Below, piece by piece: positions 39,027-48,423 of a DNA stretch of 64,000 nt. Origin of the DNA: Streptococcus oralis (GTDB lineage: Bacteria; Bacillota; Bacilli; Lactobacillales; Streptococcaceae); assembly GCF_019929345.1 (NCBI RefSeq), contig NZ_JAHZPJ010000002.1, positions 62,001 through 126,000 on the forward strand, read 5' to 3'. How positions within the stretch are numbered: position 1 is the first letter of the stretch; each line of letters begins with the position of its first letter. The notes below the pieces were generated by a model. That model saw nothing but the letters and a program-made list of their open reading frames with translations. It did no database searches and had not been told where the DNA came from. Both the position numbers and the translations under genes were made by a program.

Positions 39027-40121
39027 TTAGTCTTTCGGCAACTTACCTGCCTTTTCTAGCATTTTTTTTATTAAGTAAGGCATCTTCACATTTTCACGGC
39101 CTTTTTTCTCAATCAGTTTTTTCACAAATTCTGGCATTTGAAGATCGTCTGTTTCCTCCATAATATCCTTAGTGGTTGCTGAGGGAGCTAATTCGTCAAA
39201 GGTTTCTTCTTCTGGGAGAAATTCCTTAAATTCTTTTTGTTCATTGTCCCTCACAGTATCAACTAAAGCATCAATTAAACGGGAATCTGTATTTGGCATT
39301 GGTGGGCGATGATAATTTACCCCTAATTCTTGACATAACTCATAACATTCTACATCATTATCAAAAAGAACTTCAATATGTTCACTGATAAAGCTAATCG
39401 GTACAAAAATATAATGCTCTGGATGTTGTTTCTGTTCTCTCAAATACTCGAGTACATCTGGCTTGATCCAAGGGATTCCAATGTCACTCTCGCTCTGCCA
39501 AGTATTGGTGTACTGATCTGCTACTAATCCAAGTTGGTTCGCGATGAGTTTGCTATTGTCAAAAATCTGGTCGATATAAGGATCTCCATAGTCCAAGGCA
39601 AAAATTGGAACACTGTGAGCTGAGAAGATCACCTTGAAGGACTCCCCTCCCACTTCGTCTCTCAAGATTTTACCAACCTCATCTGTCCAGAAGTCTAGCA
39701 AAGACTGTTGCTGATACCACTCTTTAATGACTAAAAAGCGTATTTGCTTGCTCTCCAGAAACTTCTCATATCCCATCACCGAGTAGAAGGAATAATGAGG
39801 TTCCAAAATCAAGCAGATACATTCTTCAACACCATCAGCTTCCATCTGCTTGATCACATCAGGGATAAAGGGGCGAGAAAATTTGTTAGCAAAGTAGATG
39901 CCATACTCTTCTCCTAATCGCTCTCTTACTAAAGCAACTTCCTCACGGGTAATCTTCTGAAGCGGTGTTCCACCTATACGGACATAGTTATCATAGAGGG
40001 TCTGAATCTCGTGATCCTGGGGTCTAACCCCACGACGAATATTGGTAAAAAAATCCGCTACACTCTCAAAGGTAATCTCTTCTGGTGAACCGAATGTCAT
40101 CATTAAAATTGCTTTTTTCAT
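39027..40121 (-). CDS. hemH: Ferrochelatase family protein
   Basis: Inserts iron into (copro)porphyrin in other Firmicutes. 364 residues. Landmarks: [10 protein letters not shown] at the N-terminus, IRRGVRP, the metal-site-like [17 protein letters not shown] (about 166-182), [16 protein letters not shown] with the conserved His-Glu pair (about 243-258). Streptococci of this group lack a full haem pathway, so the enzyme may act in haem salvage or metalloporphyrin handling (inference). It has an unusual acidic/helical C-terminal tail after residue 310. Confidence 0.88.
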   Translation of the reverse strand: MKKAILMMTFGSPEEITFESVADFFTNIRRGVRPQDHEIQTLYDNYVRIGGTPLQKITREEVALVRERLGEEYGIYFANKFSRPFIPDVIKQMEADGVEECICLILEPHYSFYSVMGYEKFLESKQIRFLVIKEWYQQQSLLDFWTDEVGKILRDEVGGESFKVIFSAHSVPIFALDYGDPYIDQIFDNSKLIANQLGLVADQYTNTWQSESDIGIPWIKPDVLEYLREQKQHPEHYIFVPISFISEHIEVLFDNDVECYELCQELGVNYHRPPMPNTDSRLIDALVDTVRDNEQKEFKEFLPEEETFDELAPSATTKDIMEETDDLQMPEFVKKLIEKKGRENVKMPYLIKKMLEKAGKLPKD

Positions 40122-40275
40122 TGATATATCCTTGTGATGTTTTTTTCAATTACCATTGTACCATGAAAGATATAATAAATAAACGTTTTCATTAATTTTG
40201 TTTTTTTATTTACTCCTCTTTGTCTTTCCCTCCATTCTATGATACAATGAAAAAAATGATAATAAAGGAGTTTTT

Positions 40276-41499
40276 ATGACTTATCCCAATCTTTTAGAAC
40301 GTTTTTTGAGCTACGTTAAGGTCAATACACGTTCTGATGAACACTCTACTACTACTCCAAGTACGCAAAGTCAGGTAGATTTTGCGATCAACGTTCTTAT
40401 TCCTGAAATGAAACGTGTTGGTCTACAAAACGTCTACTATCTGCCAAATGGTTTTGCTATTGGTACCTTACCAGCTAACGATCCAAATCTCACTCGCAAA
40501 ATTGGCTTCATCTCCCACATGGATACTGCTGACTTTAATGCTGAAGGTGTGAAGCCGCAAGTTATCGAAAACTATGATGGTGGAGCCATCGACTTAGGTA
40601 CTTCTGGCTTTAAACTAGATCCTGTTGACTTCAAGAGTCTTGAAAAATATCATGGCCAAACGCTTATCACAACTGATGGTACGACCTTGCTAGGTGCTGA
40701 TGACAAGTCTGGGATTGCTGAAATTATGACTGCTATCGAATACCTGACTGCTCATCCCGAAATCAAGCATTGTGAAATTCGAGTTGGTTTTGGTCCAGAT
40801 GAAGAAATTGGCGTTGGTGCTAACAAATTCGATGCTAAAGATTTTGATGTTGATTTCGCCTACACTGTTGACGGAGGACCACTAGGGGAACTCCAGTACG
40901 AGACTTTCTCAGCAGCTGGCGCTGAGCTCCATTTCCAAGGGCGTAATGTCCACCCTGGTACTGCCAAAGGACAGATGGTCAATGCCCTTCAGCTGGCGAT
41001 TGATTTTCATAATCAACTTCCTGAGAACGACCGACCAGAGCTGACAGATGGTTACCAAGGTTTCTATCATCTTATGGATGTGTCAGGTAGTGTCGAGGAG
41101 GCGCGTGCAAGCTATATCATTCGAGACTTTGAAAAAGATGCCTTTGAAGCTCGTAAGGAAACCATGCGGGACATTGCTGATAAGATGAATCAAAAGCTTG
41201 GGAATAATAGAGTAACCTTGAGTCTGACAGACCAGTACTACAATATGAAAGAAGTCATCGAGAAAGACATGACACCCGTTACCATTGCCAAAGCCGTTAT
41301 GGAAGATCTTGGAATCACGCCAATCATTGAACCGATTCGTGGTGGGACAGACGGTTCTAAGATTTCCTTTATGGGTATTCCAACTCCGAATATCTTTGCT
41401 GGTGGTGAAAACATGCACGGCCGTTTTGAATACGTTAGTCTTCAGACCATGGAGCGCGCAGTAGATACCATCATTGGTATTGTATCCTATAAAGACTAA
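40276..41499 (+). CDS. pepT: Peptidase T (tripeptidase)
   Basis: Zinc M20 aminotripeptidase, 407 residues. Metal ligands lie in [11 protein letters not shown] (about 76-86), LLGADDKSG (about 138-146), [10 protein letters not shown] (about 173-182), YTVDGG and the C-terminal [11 protein letters not shown]. Good AAAGGAG site before the ATG; promoter TGATACAAT upstream. Confidence 0.95.
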   Translation: MTYPNLLERFLSYVKVNTRSDEHSTTTPSTQSQVDFAINVLIPEMKRVGLQNVYYLPNGFAIGTLPANDPNLTRKIGFISHMDTADFNAEGVKPQVIENYDGGAIDLGTSGFKLDPVDFKSLEKYHGQTLITTDGTTLLGADDKSGIAEIMTAIEYLTAHPEIKHCEIRVGFGPDEEIGVGANKFDAKDFDVDFAYTVDGGPLGELQYETFSAAGAELHFQGRNVHPGTAKGQMVNALQLAIDFHNQLPENDRPELTDGYQGFYHLMDVSGSVEEARASYIIRDFEKDAFEARKETMRDIADKMNQKLGNNRVTLSLTDQYYNMKEVIEKDMTPVTIAKAVMEDLGITPIIEPIRGGTDGSKISFMGIPTPNIFAGGENMHGRFEYVSLQTMERAVDTIIGIVSYKD

Positions 41500-41500
41500 A

Positions 41501-41536
41501 AAAGACGAGGTAGCTCAGCTACTTCGCCTTTCTTTT
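41501..41536. terminator. Bidirectional terminator between pepT and pht
   Basis: GACGAGGTAGCT/AGCTACTTCGCC stem with flanking A- and T-tracts between converging genes. Confidence 0.8.
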
Positions 41537-44500
41537 TATTCGTTTGGTTGAGCACTTGAGTCAGACTCACTTTGCTCTTGCTTTTCGCTTGCTTGAGATG
41601 TCGCTGTTTCACTATCTTTCTCAGACTTAGATTGGTTAGCAGTTTCACTTGATTTTGAACGGAGTTCTTGGTTCAAGCTAATAATCTCTTTAGCTAGAGT
41701 AAGGAGGCCTTCTTTATCACTACTTTTGGCTGCGAGTTGATCAAATAGGGCATCAACACGCTCAAAGTCTGCATCTAATCCCTTATTATCCTCAAGGTAC
41801 TTGTGAAGAGAGAGCAAGACATTATAAAGTTTTTGATAGATGATCACCGTTTGCGGATCTTGTTCTGCCTGTTTTTCCTCTCGTTGGATAGTTGCTGCAA
41901 TACGGTTCAAAAGTTCCTCAAGCTGTGTCTTGGCTTCATCAAAGTCTGCATTTTCTTTTTCTGTGGCTGCTTTGATATTGGCTGCTTCTTCAGCTAGGGA
42001 TTGTTTGACACCGTCTTCTTTGACACGTGCTAGGAGTTGGGCAGCTTTTGTTAGAAGAGCATCCACTTCTTCCTTTTTAACATGGCTAACCCGCTCTTCT
42101 GGCATAAAATCACCGTAGAGTTCTTTTAGGAATTCATAGATAGCTGTCTTAGCAGTTTGGCTATCCACTTTTTCCGTATCCAGAATGGTTTTGCCAGCTT
42201 TTGTAGAAACTGGTTCGTCTTTGAGAGCTTCTTCCACCTCTAGTTTAGTTTGGTAGATGGTTGGGAATAACTTGTTTAAGTCGGTTGCTTTGAGAAAAGA
42301 TTGCGACTGGTAAAGTTCCCAAGTCAACTTGGCAACACGGTTACGTAGTTCTTCTCTGAGTCGGCCATCAGATACATGTTCGTAGAAATACTTAATGTAC
42401 TCTACTGTCGTAACCCCTGTCCGATCGCGGAAATCTTGCAAGGCTTGCAGTTTCGCTTCAATCGCATCCAACTCTGTTTCATCTTGTGCTAGTTTCGCAT
42501 CTTGCAAATGAAGCAAGAGATCCTTCTTAGGCAAACCATAAGTATCTGTATCCAGTGTATTGATCTTATCTACAAGGGCTTGGTATTTCTTGTCCAAAGG
42601 TGATGTTTCAACTGGAGACACACTGTGATCCACATGGATATATTGCTTATCAAAGAGATCCAAGGTTGCTAGGTATCCAGCAGTTGAGTTTGTCGCAAGT
42701 TTTTTCATGTTCTCGGTAAATTGACCCAAAGCAAGTTCAACCCGTCTCTGCATGATAGGTTTGTCTTTGTAGAGACTTCTGCTATCTGCTAATAGTTGAT
42801 CAACTTTAGAAAGAACAGTTTGCTCGTCAAAAGCTCCAGGCTGATAGCTTGATTGTAAGGTAGGAATCTTATTCTTTAAAGCAACCTCATAGCCCTTGGT
42901 CTGAACCTTAATGTAGTGATTGTGATCACCATGTGGAATGACAAAACTACCATTTTCAACTTGCAAACTATAAGGAGACACATTGTCGCGTAGGGCAGTA
43001 GTATAAAGTTCATTTAAGAAATCAAGTTCAGGATCACCTGTCTGCAGCGGTATACGAACATGTTCTTTTCGTACTGCATAGGGATGAATATGAGTAGGAT
43101 CATAGGCTTGATCCGGATTTCCAAAGACAAAGAATCCATTTGAAATACGAATCGCTTCAAGCGGTACTCCGTAGGTCTGTGAGATATACTTGATTTTTTC
43201 TTCATCGCTCGCATCTCTTGAGAAATTTTCCACGGTCTTGGCAAGTGGTTGAACAGGCTCAGACTGACGATTTTCTTTCAAGTGGTTTTGGGCGGCTTTA
43301 ATTTGAGCATCAGTCAAGTCCTTCTTAAAGAAATAATGAGCGTGATCTCCATGAGAAACTACAAACCCTTGCTCATCTTCACTGACAACGCGTTCAGCTG
43401 CAAAGTCGTGATCATGCTCTTCGTCATGATGGTGATTATGGTTCTCTCCATCGTGGTCATGATCTTTATGCTTGGTCCCCTGACTTCCATGGTCACCGTC
43501 TTGGTCATGATGATGGTCTTGCTGATCAGGATGTTCTACTGGTTTACTTGGATTTTCCAAAGGTACTGGTTGCCCACTGTCGCTAGCAAGAGGAATCATA
43601 CGCGCAATCTTTTCTTCCAAAGCAGAAAGCTTTGTATACGGAATGAAATGATAGTGATTTCCATGAGGAATCGCCACGCCACTCGGTGTTCTGCTTGAAA
43701 TCTTAGCAGGGTCAAAAATTAAGCCATCCGATTCCGCATAACGTTGATTACTTGGAAGTGCATGGAGCTGTTTTAATAGATTCTGAAGGCTCTCTTCTGT
43801 ATTGCTTGGTGTTTCAGTTTGTTGACTAGAATTAGTGGTTTGACCGATTCCATTTTGACTTGGACGATAGTCAGTCACACTCGGTTGTTTTCTAGTTCCA
43901 GAGAGGTAGGCTTGAGCAGCAGCCAATTCACTAGCAGACAAGGAACTCTTTGGAATGTAGTGGTAATGTCCACCATGAGGAACGATATAAGCATCACCAG
44001 TGTCCTCTATAATATCAGATGGATTAAAAATATATCCATCATCGGTAGTATAACGTCCTTGTGATCGTGCAAGTGTCACTGCACTGTTAGAAGCTGGCGC
44101 ATCGTGTGTATGACCTTGTTTTTGGCGCTCAATTTCCTCCTTCGTACGAACGTTATCTGCATATGCCGCATCCTTTAGGTAGACATAATACTTACCATCA
44201 ACCTTGATAATGTATCCACCTTTGATTTCGTTGACAATATCAGTGTCTTTAAGTTGATAATTGTCATCTTTCATCAAGAGTTCTTCACTGAAAATCGCAT
44301 CAAAAGGAACTTTACCATTGTAATAATGGAAATGATCACCGTGTGATGTCACATAACCTTGATCGGTAATTTTCACGACAATTTGTTCTGCTTGAATATC
44401 TTCTTTTTTGCTAACTTGATCTGGTGTTTGGGACTCTGTTTTTTGAGAGTCTTGCTTCCCATCGACATAAGACACACGGTTATTATTGTTGTTTCCTTCT

Positions 44501-44589
44501 ACTTGATGTTGATTCAATGCATAGATGCAAAGACTTAGGGAAAGGACTAAAGCCGATCCCACCGCAAGATACTTTTTCTTCATTTTCAT
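41536..44589 (-). CDS. Pneumococcal histidine triad (Pht) surface protein, mosaic, 1017 aa
   Basis: Surface zinc scavenger that hands metal to AdcAII. N-terminal signal with LSLSLC (Cys21). Five HxxHxH motifs: HGDHFH (83-88), HGGHYH (205-210), HGNHYH (309-314), HGDHAH (413-418), HGDHNH (553-558). A very His/Asp-rich linker at about 353-395 may be an extra zinc sponge. The N-terminal 340 residues resemble PhtE, while the helical C-terminal half (about 600-960, with KKYQALVDKINTLDTDTYGL) resembles the PhtA/B C-terminus, so it looks like a mosaic. It lies 7 nt after adcAII, in the same operon, under AdcR-type control. Confidence 0.9.
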   Translation of the reverse strand: MKMKKKYLAVGSALVLSLSLCIYALNQHQVEGNNNNNRVSYVDGKQDSQKTESQTPDQVSKKEDIQAEQIVVKITDQGYVTSHGDHFHYYNGKVPFDAIFSEELLMKDDNYQLKDTDIVNEIKGGYIIKVDGKYYVYLKDAAYADNVRTKEEIERQKQGHTHDAPASNSAVTLARSQGRYTTDDGYIFNPSDIIEDTGDAYIVPHGGHYHYIPKSSLSASELAAAQAYLSGTRKQPSVTDYRPSQNGIGQTTNSSQQTETPSNTEESLQNLLKQLHALPSNQRYAESDGLIFDPAKISSRTPSGVAIPHGNHYHFIPYTKLSALEEKIARMIPLASDSGQPVPLENPSKPVEHPDQQDHHHDQDGDHGSQGTKHKDHDHDGENHNHHHDEEHDHDFAAERVVSEDEQGFVVSHGDHAHYFFKKDLTDAQIKAAQNHLKENRQSEPVQPLAKTVENFSRDASDEEKIKYISQTYGVPLEAIRISNGFFVFGNPDQAYDPTHIHPYAVRKEHVRIPLQTGDPELDFLNELYTTALRDNVSPYSLQVENGSFVIPHGDHNHYIKVQTKGYEVALKNKIPTLQSSYQPGAFDEQTVLSKVDQLLADSRSLYKDKPIMQRRVELALGQFTENMKKLATNSTAGYLATLDLFDKQYIHVDHSVSPVETSPLDKKYQALVDKINTLDTDTYGLPKKDLLLHLQDAKLAQDETELDAIEAKLQALQDFRDRTGVTTVEYIKYFYEHVSDGRLREELRNRVAKLTWELYQSQSFLKATDLNKLFPTIYQTKLEVEEALKDEPVSTKAGKTILDTEKVDSQTAKTAIYEFLKELYGDFMPEERVSHVKKEEVDALLTKAAQLLARVKEDGVKQSLAEEAANIKAATEKENADFDEAKTQLEELLNRIAATIQREEKQAEQDPQTVIIYQKLYNVLLSLHKYLEDNKGLDADFERVDALFDQLAAKSSDKEGLLTLAKEIISLNQELRSKSSETANQSKSEKDSETATSQASEKQEQSESDSSAQPNE

Positions 44590-44596
44590 AATCTCC

Positions 44597-45514
44597 TCAT
44601 TTTAATTCTTCTGCAAGAACATTCATATTTTCTTCTAGGTTTTCTAAGTACGTTTTGTCGTTTTCAGGGTCTGCTTCCAAAGGATTGAGTGTCTTTAGAT
44701 TAACTCCTGTTGATTTGACCAAGGTCTCAGCGACTTTAGAAGAAGCGTTACTTTCTGTAAAAATCGTCTTAACCTTATAGGTCTTAACGAATTCTTGAAT
44801 TTCTGTTAGTTGTCTCGGACTTGGCTCTTGTTCAGGGGAAATCCCTGCTATACCAAGTTGTTTCAAACCAAAGCGTTTAGCGAGATAAGAAAAGGCTGTG
44901 TGTTGTGTAACAAAGGTCTTTTGACTCGCTTTTTCAAAAATAGGCTGGTACTTCTTAGTCAATTCTTGGGCTTTAGCGATAAAGTTTTTGGCATTCTTTT
45001 GATAAGTTTCCTTATTGGCGCTATCAAGCTCCGAAAGTTTATCCGCAATAATCTGCGCCTCTTCACCTGCTTTTTCAGGATCTAACCAAGTGTGAGGATC
45101 GTAGAGTGTTTTTTCATCAATACCGTCACCAGCTTCTACATCTTCCAAACCTGGTACACGCTCCAACATCATTCCTTCAGAAGCTTCTAAAACTTTAACT
45201 TTTGAGTTTTTCAAGTTTGGATCTAGACTTCCAGCCCAAGACTCGAGCGTATGAGAATGGTAGACAAAGACATCCGCGTCATAAATAGCAGCAATGTCAT
45301 TTGCTGAAGGTTCAAAGGAGTGAATCCCGTTACTTGACTGAATCATCCGTACATCATTCAAGTCCCCCGATACCTCTTTGACCATGGCATAGATTGGATA
45401 AAAACTTGTTACAATCTTCATCCCTTTTGATTCTTGTTTTTCTTTTTGGCTACATGCTCCTAAAACAAGAACCAACAGACTTGTCATTAATAATAGGAAT
45501 GTTCTTTTTTTCAT
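44597..45514 (-). CDS. adcAII: Zinc-binding lipoprotein AdcAII (Lmb family)
   Basis: Substrate-binding lipoprotein of the AdcCB zinc ABC transporter. 305 residues from the ATG at 45514, chosen over the ATG at 45517 for spacing to AAGGAG. Signal peptide with lipobox VLGAC (Cys about 20). Zinc ligands: His in GIHSFEPSAND (about 65), His in YDPHTWLDPE (about 137), His in FVTQHTAFSYL (about 201) and a later acidic residue. It lacks the His-rich loop of AdcA. Followed 7 nt later by the pht gene. Confidence 0.93.
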   Translation of the reverse strand: MKKRTFLLLMTSLLVLVLGACSQKEKQESKGMKIVTSFYPIYAMVKEVSGDLNDVRMIQSSNGIHSFEPSANDIAAIYDADVFVYHSHTLESWAGSLDPNLKNSKVKVLEASEGMMLERVPGLEDVEAGDGIDEKTLYDPHTWLDPEKAGEEAQIIADKLSELDSANKETYQKNAKNFIAKAQELTKKYQPIFEKASQKTFVTQHTAFSYLAKRFGLKQLGIAGISPEQEPSPRQLTEIQEFVKTYKVKTIFTESNASSKVAETLVKSTGVNLKTLNPLEADPENDKTYLENLEENMNVLAEELK

Positions 45515-45523
45515 CATTACTCC

Positions 45524-45535
45524 TTAACTAGTATT
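45524..45535 (-). promoter_or_regulatory. AdcR-like box near the adcAII ribosome site
   Basis: TTAACTAGTATT (plus strand reading) matches the first half of the AdcR consensus TTAACYRGTTAA; it lies just upstream of the AAGGAG site. Weaker than the boxes at 45547 and 48240. Confidence 0.45.
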
Positions 45536-45546
45536 TAACCATTTAA

Positions 45547-45588
45547 TTAACTAGTAAATAGTTTATCTTTATTTACACTATATGTCAA
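45547..45588 (-). promoter_or_regulatory. adcAII promoter with AdcR operator
   Basis: Minus strand TTGACA (45583-45588), 17 nt, TAAACT (45560-45565), followed at once by TTTACTAGTTAA (45547-45558), an AdcR-type zinc operator placed over the expected transcription start. Zinc-loaded AdcR would block this promoter. Confidence 0.75.
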
Positions 45589-45610
45589 GATATTTTGCAC
45601 ATTTTCATGA

Positions 45611-45697
45611 AAAAAATGAGAACTAGAACTCACATTCTGCTCTCATTTTCGATTAATCTTTTCTAGTTCTCCTATCCTGTTTTTAGGAGCTAGAAAA
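45611..45697 (-). terminator. Three-arm terminator region after the 819-aa pht gene
   Basis: On the minus strand, arm 1 TTTTCTAGCTCC (45686-45697), arm 2 GGAGAACTAGAA (45661-45672) and arm 3 TTCTAGTTCTC (45618-45628), then a run of T. Arms 2+3 make a terminator; arms 1+2 can pair instead. Confidence 0.6.
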
Positions 45698-45708
45698 TGC
45701 TACTACCT

Positions 45709-48168
45709 TTACTTACTCTCCTTTAATAAAGCCAACAACTTTTCAGCTTCAGCCATAATGGTATTGTTGTCCTGTGCACCAAATAGCAGGTTATTTTTTA
45801 AGCCGGTGAGAGTTTCTTTGGCATTGGACTTGATAATGGGGTCTTGGATCTTTGCAAGCAGCTCTTCAGCCTCTCTTAATTTCGCTTCAACCTTTTCAGT
45901 CTCGACCTGAGGCTCTTCTGGCTCCTCTGGTGATTCTTCGCGTGGCTTTTCTTCTTCAGGATTGTCTGTCTGAGGTTTCTCCTCGTTTGGTTTTTCCGTT
46001 TGATTGGTATCAGCTTGGCCATTTTGGTTTCTTTGAACATGGTCACTTGCATTTCCCCAACCACTATCTGAATGCGGACGTTCGTTTGGATGTTCGACAT
46101 AGTACTTGACAGTCGCAAAGAGATCTTCTAGACTATACCCCTTAGGTGCCTCATAAAGTCCCTCGTCAAACCACTCAAATTTGATATTATGGTAATGGTT
46201 ATAATGAGGAATAATCAAGCTTCCGTTTTTAACTTCCACAGTATGTTGGAGATTGTAAGGCATATGATCAAGTGGAACCTTCTTAGCTGCTTTCACTCGA
46301 TTGTAGATTGCTTCTGCTCCTTTAGCTTCCGTATTTCCTGAATCCTGATGGTCTGTCGAAGGAGGGGTCAAACCTTTCTCTTTAGCATAAGCCTGGGCTG
46401 CCGCTCTTTCGGCTTCAGACAAACTATCTTTTTTAATCCAATGACTGTGGGTCATATGTGGAGTTACATAGGCATCCCCCTCATCACTGGTGATATCACG
46501 AGGATCAAAGATATAGCCATCTTCTGTTGTATACTTGCCTGCCAACTTGGCTACCTGAATCTCATCATCAGTGTAGGCAATTTGCGCATTTGGTTTTCCT
46601 AGACGTTCTGGATGACGAATCGGCGCTAGGAAGGCGAGGATATCATCCACCAACTTAGCTTTATCACTTGAGGCATCGTTGAGTCGTTCCAACAGTTTAT
46701 CCAAAGCGTCAAAATCAGCTTGGCGACCTTTATTATCAAGTAAGTCTTGATGAACTCTTGCTAGTAAATCATAAGCCTTATTGTAAAATCCTCGATTAGC
46801 AGATGGGAGGTTGCTGTTCTTAGCTTCGAGTTTATGAGCTAAACTTTCTTGCTTGGTGAGTTTACTATCAATGGCTGCAGTAGTTTCTGCTGAAAGTTCC
46901 TTGGCAGGAATATAACGAGAGATGCCATTCTCCTCAAATACATAGCCATTAGCTACTTTTCGAATCGCCTGTTTAACCAATTTTTCGTCAATTGGATTGC
47001 TTGGAGCTGGTTGAGGATTTGGTGCAGGTTGCGGATTCGGTTGTGGACTTGATTGTTCTGGTCTTGAATCCGGCACCCAATGGTTCGAACGATAGCGAAG
47101 CGGGATGATGCGAGCGATTCGTTCTTCCAATTCAGACATCTGTGAATAAGGGATGAAATGGTAATGGTTCCCATGAGGTACAGCTACACCTCTAGCTGTT
47201 CGACTTGTAATTTGTGCTGGATCAAAAACAAGGCCATCAGATTCCACATGTCGTTGGCTCAAAGACAGTTTGTAGAGCTGTCTCAAAAGACCATCAATAT
47301 CATCACTTTGACTTGCTTGACTATCGTCACTACTGTTGTTAGATGTGTTCGTGTTCGTATAGCCACTGCCTTGGTTATTATAGGATGGGCTCCATCTATC
47401 TACATCGCTGCTAGCACTGTTGTTATTGGTACGGCGATAAGTAGGCGTTTTTGATTGGCCACTTCTACCAGTTAGGAAGGCTTCTGCTGCAGCCAATTCG
47501 CTGGCTGATAACTCACTCTTAGGAATGTAATGGTAATGATCGCCATGAGGGACGATATAAGCATCACCAGTATCTTCAATGATATCAGAGGCATTAAAGA
47601 TATAACCATCATCTGTAGTATAGCGTCCTTGCGAACGTGCCAAGGCTACCGCACCATCGTTTGCTGAAGTTCCTCCTTCACGATGCTGACTATGCTCTTG
47701 TTTTTGCCGATTGATTTCTTCTTTTGTACGGACATTATCCGCATGGGCTGCATCCTTAAGGTAAACATAGTATTTTCCATCTACCTTGATAACATAACCA
47801 CCCTTGACTTCACTGACAATATCCTCATCTTTTAGCCTATAGTTTGGATCCTTCATCAGTAACTCTTCACTGATAATAGCATCATAAGGGACCTTGCCAT
47901 TATAGTAATGATAGTGATCTCCGTGTGAAGTGACATAACCCTGGTCTGTTATCTTGATGACGATTTGTTCGGCATTAATGCCTTCACGTTTGCTGACTTC
48001 ATCAGGAGTCAGATTCTCCGTTTTTTGTGCCGCTTGTTTTCCATCTATGTAGGAAACACGATTATTTTCCTTGACCGTTCTGGCTTGATACAGTCCCAAT
48101 TCATAAGAACAGACACTTAAAATTAAAGCTGCCGCAGAACCAGCAAGGTATTTTTTATTAATTTTCAT
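45709..48168 (-). CDS. Pneumococcal histidine triad (Pht) surface protein, 819 aa
   Basis: Second Pht paralogue, closest in layout to PhtA/B/D. Signal with LILSVC (Cys20). Histidine triads: HGDHYH (82-87), HGDHYH (208-213), HGNHYH (332-337), then HMTHSH and HYNHYH in the C-terminal half. A Pro/Gln/Asn repeat linker (PNPQPAP units) and a Glu/Pro-rich stretch near the C-terminus probably span the wall. Its first 220 residues are highly similar to the other Pht, so the two genes are recombination partners. Own promoter flanked by two AdcR boxes. Confidence 0.92.
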   Translation of the reverse strand: MKINKKYLAGSAAALILSVCSYELGLYQARTVKENNRVSYIDGKQAAQKTENLTPDEVSKREGINAEQIVIKITDQGYVTSHGDHYHYYNGKVPYDAIISEELLMKDPNYRLKDEDIVSEVKGGYVIKVDGKYYVYLKDAAHADNVRTKEEINRQKQEHSQHREGGTSANDGAVALARSQGRYTTDDGYIFNASDIIEDTGDAYIVPHGDHYHYIPKSELSASELAAAEAFLTGRSGQSKTPTYRRTNNNSASSDVDRWSPSYNNQGSGYTNTNTSNNSSDDSQASQSDDIDGLLRQLYKLSLSQRHVESDGLVFDPAQITSRTARGVAVPHGNHYHFIPYSQMSELEERIARIIPLRYRSNHWVPDSRPEQSSPQPNPQPAPNPQPAPSNPIDEKLVKQAIRKVANGYVFEENGISRYIPAKELSAETTAAIDSKLTKQESLAHKLEAKNSNLPSANRGFYNKAYDLLARVHQDLLDNKGRQADFDALDKLLERLNDASSDKAKLVDDILAFLAPIRHPERLGKPNAQIAYTDDEIQVAKLAGKYTTEDGYIFDPRDITSDEGDAYVTPHMTHSHWIKKDSLSEAERAAAQAYAKEKGLTPPSTDHQDSGNTEAKGAEAIYNRVKAAKKVPLDHMPYNLQHTVEVKNGSLIIPHYNHYHNIKFEWFDEGLYEAPKGYSLEDLFATVKYYVEHPNERPHSDSGWGNASDHVQRNQNGQADTNQTEKPNEEKPQTDNPEEEKPREESPEEPEEPQVETEKVEAKLREAEELLAKIQDPIIKSNAKETLTGLKNNLLFGAQDNNTIMAEAEKLLALLKESK

Positions 48169-48239
48169 CGAAACTCTCTTTCTTTTTTATATTTCTAGTT
48201 GCAATTCATTTCTAAATTGCAGAAACTCCTCTCTATTAC

Positions 48240-48251
48240 TTAACTGGTTAA
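48240..48251 (-). promoter_or_regulatory. AdcR operator at the pht promoter
   Basis: Perfect palindrome TTAACTGGTTAA, matching TTAACYRGTTAA, 1 nt downstream of the -10. Confidence 0.85.
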
Positions 48252-48252
48252 T

Positions 48253-48281
48253 AGTTTACTCTTAAATTTGCAACTTGTCAA
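48253..48281 (-). promoter_or_regulatory. pht (819 aa) promoter
   Basis: Minus strand TTGACA (48276-48281), 17 nt, TAAACT (48253-48258). Same hexamers and spacing as the adcAII promoter. Confidence 0.8.
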
Positions 48282-48289
48282 GAATTTTA

Positions 48290-48301
48290 TGAACCAGTTA
48301 A
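48290..48301 (-). promoter_or_regulatory. Second AdcR-like box upstream of the pht promoter
   Basis: TGAACCAGTTAA differs from the consensus palindrome at two positions; it lies upstream of the -35, so the two boxes bracket the promoter. Confidence 0.55.
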
Positions 48302-48384
48302 GTACTTTTTTATTCTGACCACAATTTTCTCAAGATTGGACTTTATATAAGAAAGATTAGCTTAAAAATTCTTTTAAAAATATC

Positions 48385-48418
48385 AAAAAAAGTCCCTGCA
48401 ACTGAGTTGCAAGGGCTT
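48385..48418 (-). terminator. Terminator after ptsI
   Basis: CCCTTGCAACT/AGTTGCAGGG stem then TTTTTTT on the minus strand, directly after the ptsI stop. Confidence 0.85.
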
Positions 48419-48423
48419 TTCAA

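Noticed and set aside
40178..40191. cre site between hemH and pepT
   Set aside because: AATAAACGTTTTCA keeps the CG core but misses the first positions and is not placed on a clear promoter; too weak to list.
43249..43698. Plus-strand frame opposite pht with hydrophobic residues
   Set aside because: It is an antisense shadow created by His/Asp codons of the pht linker; no ribosome site or promoter.
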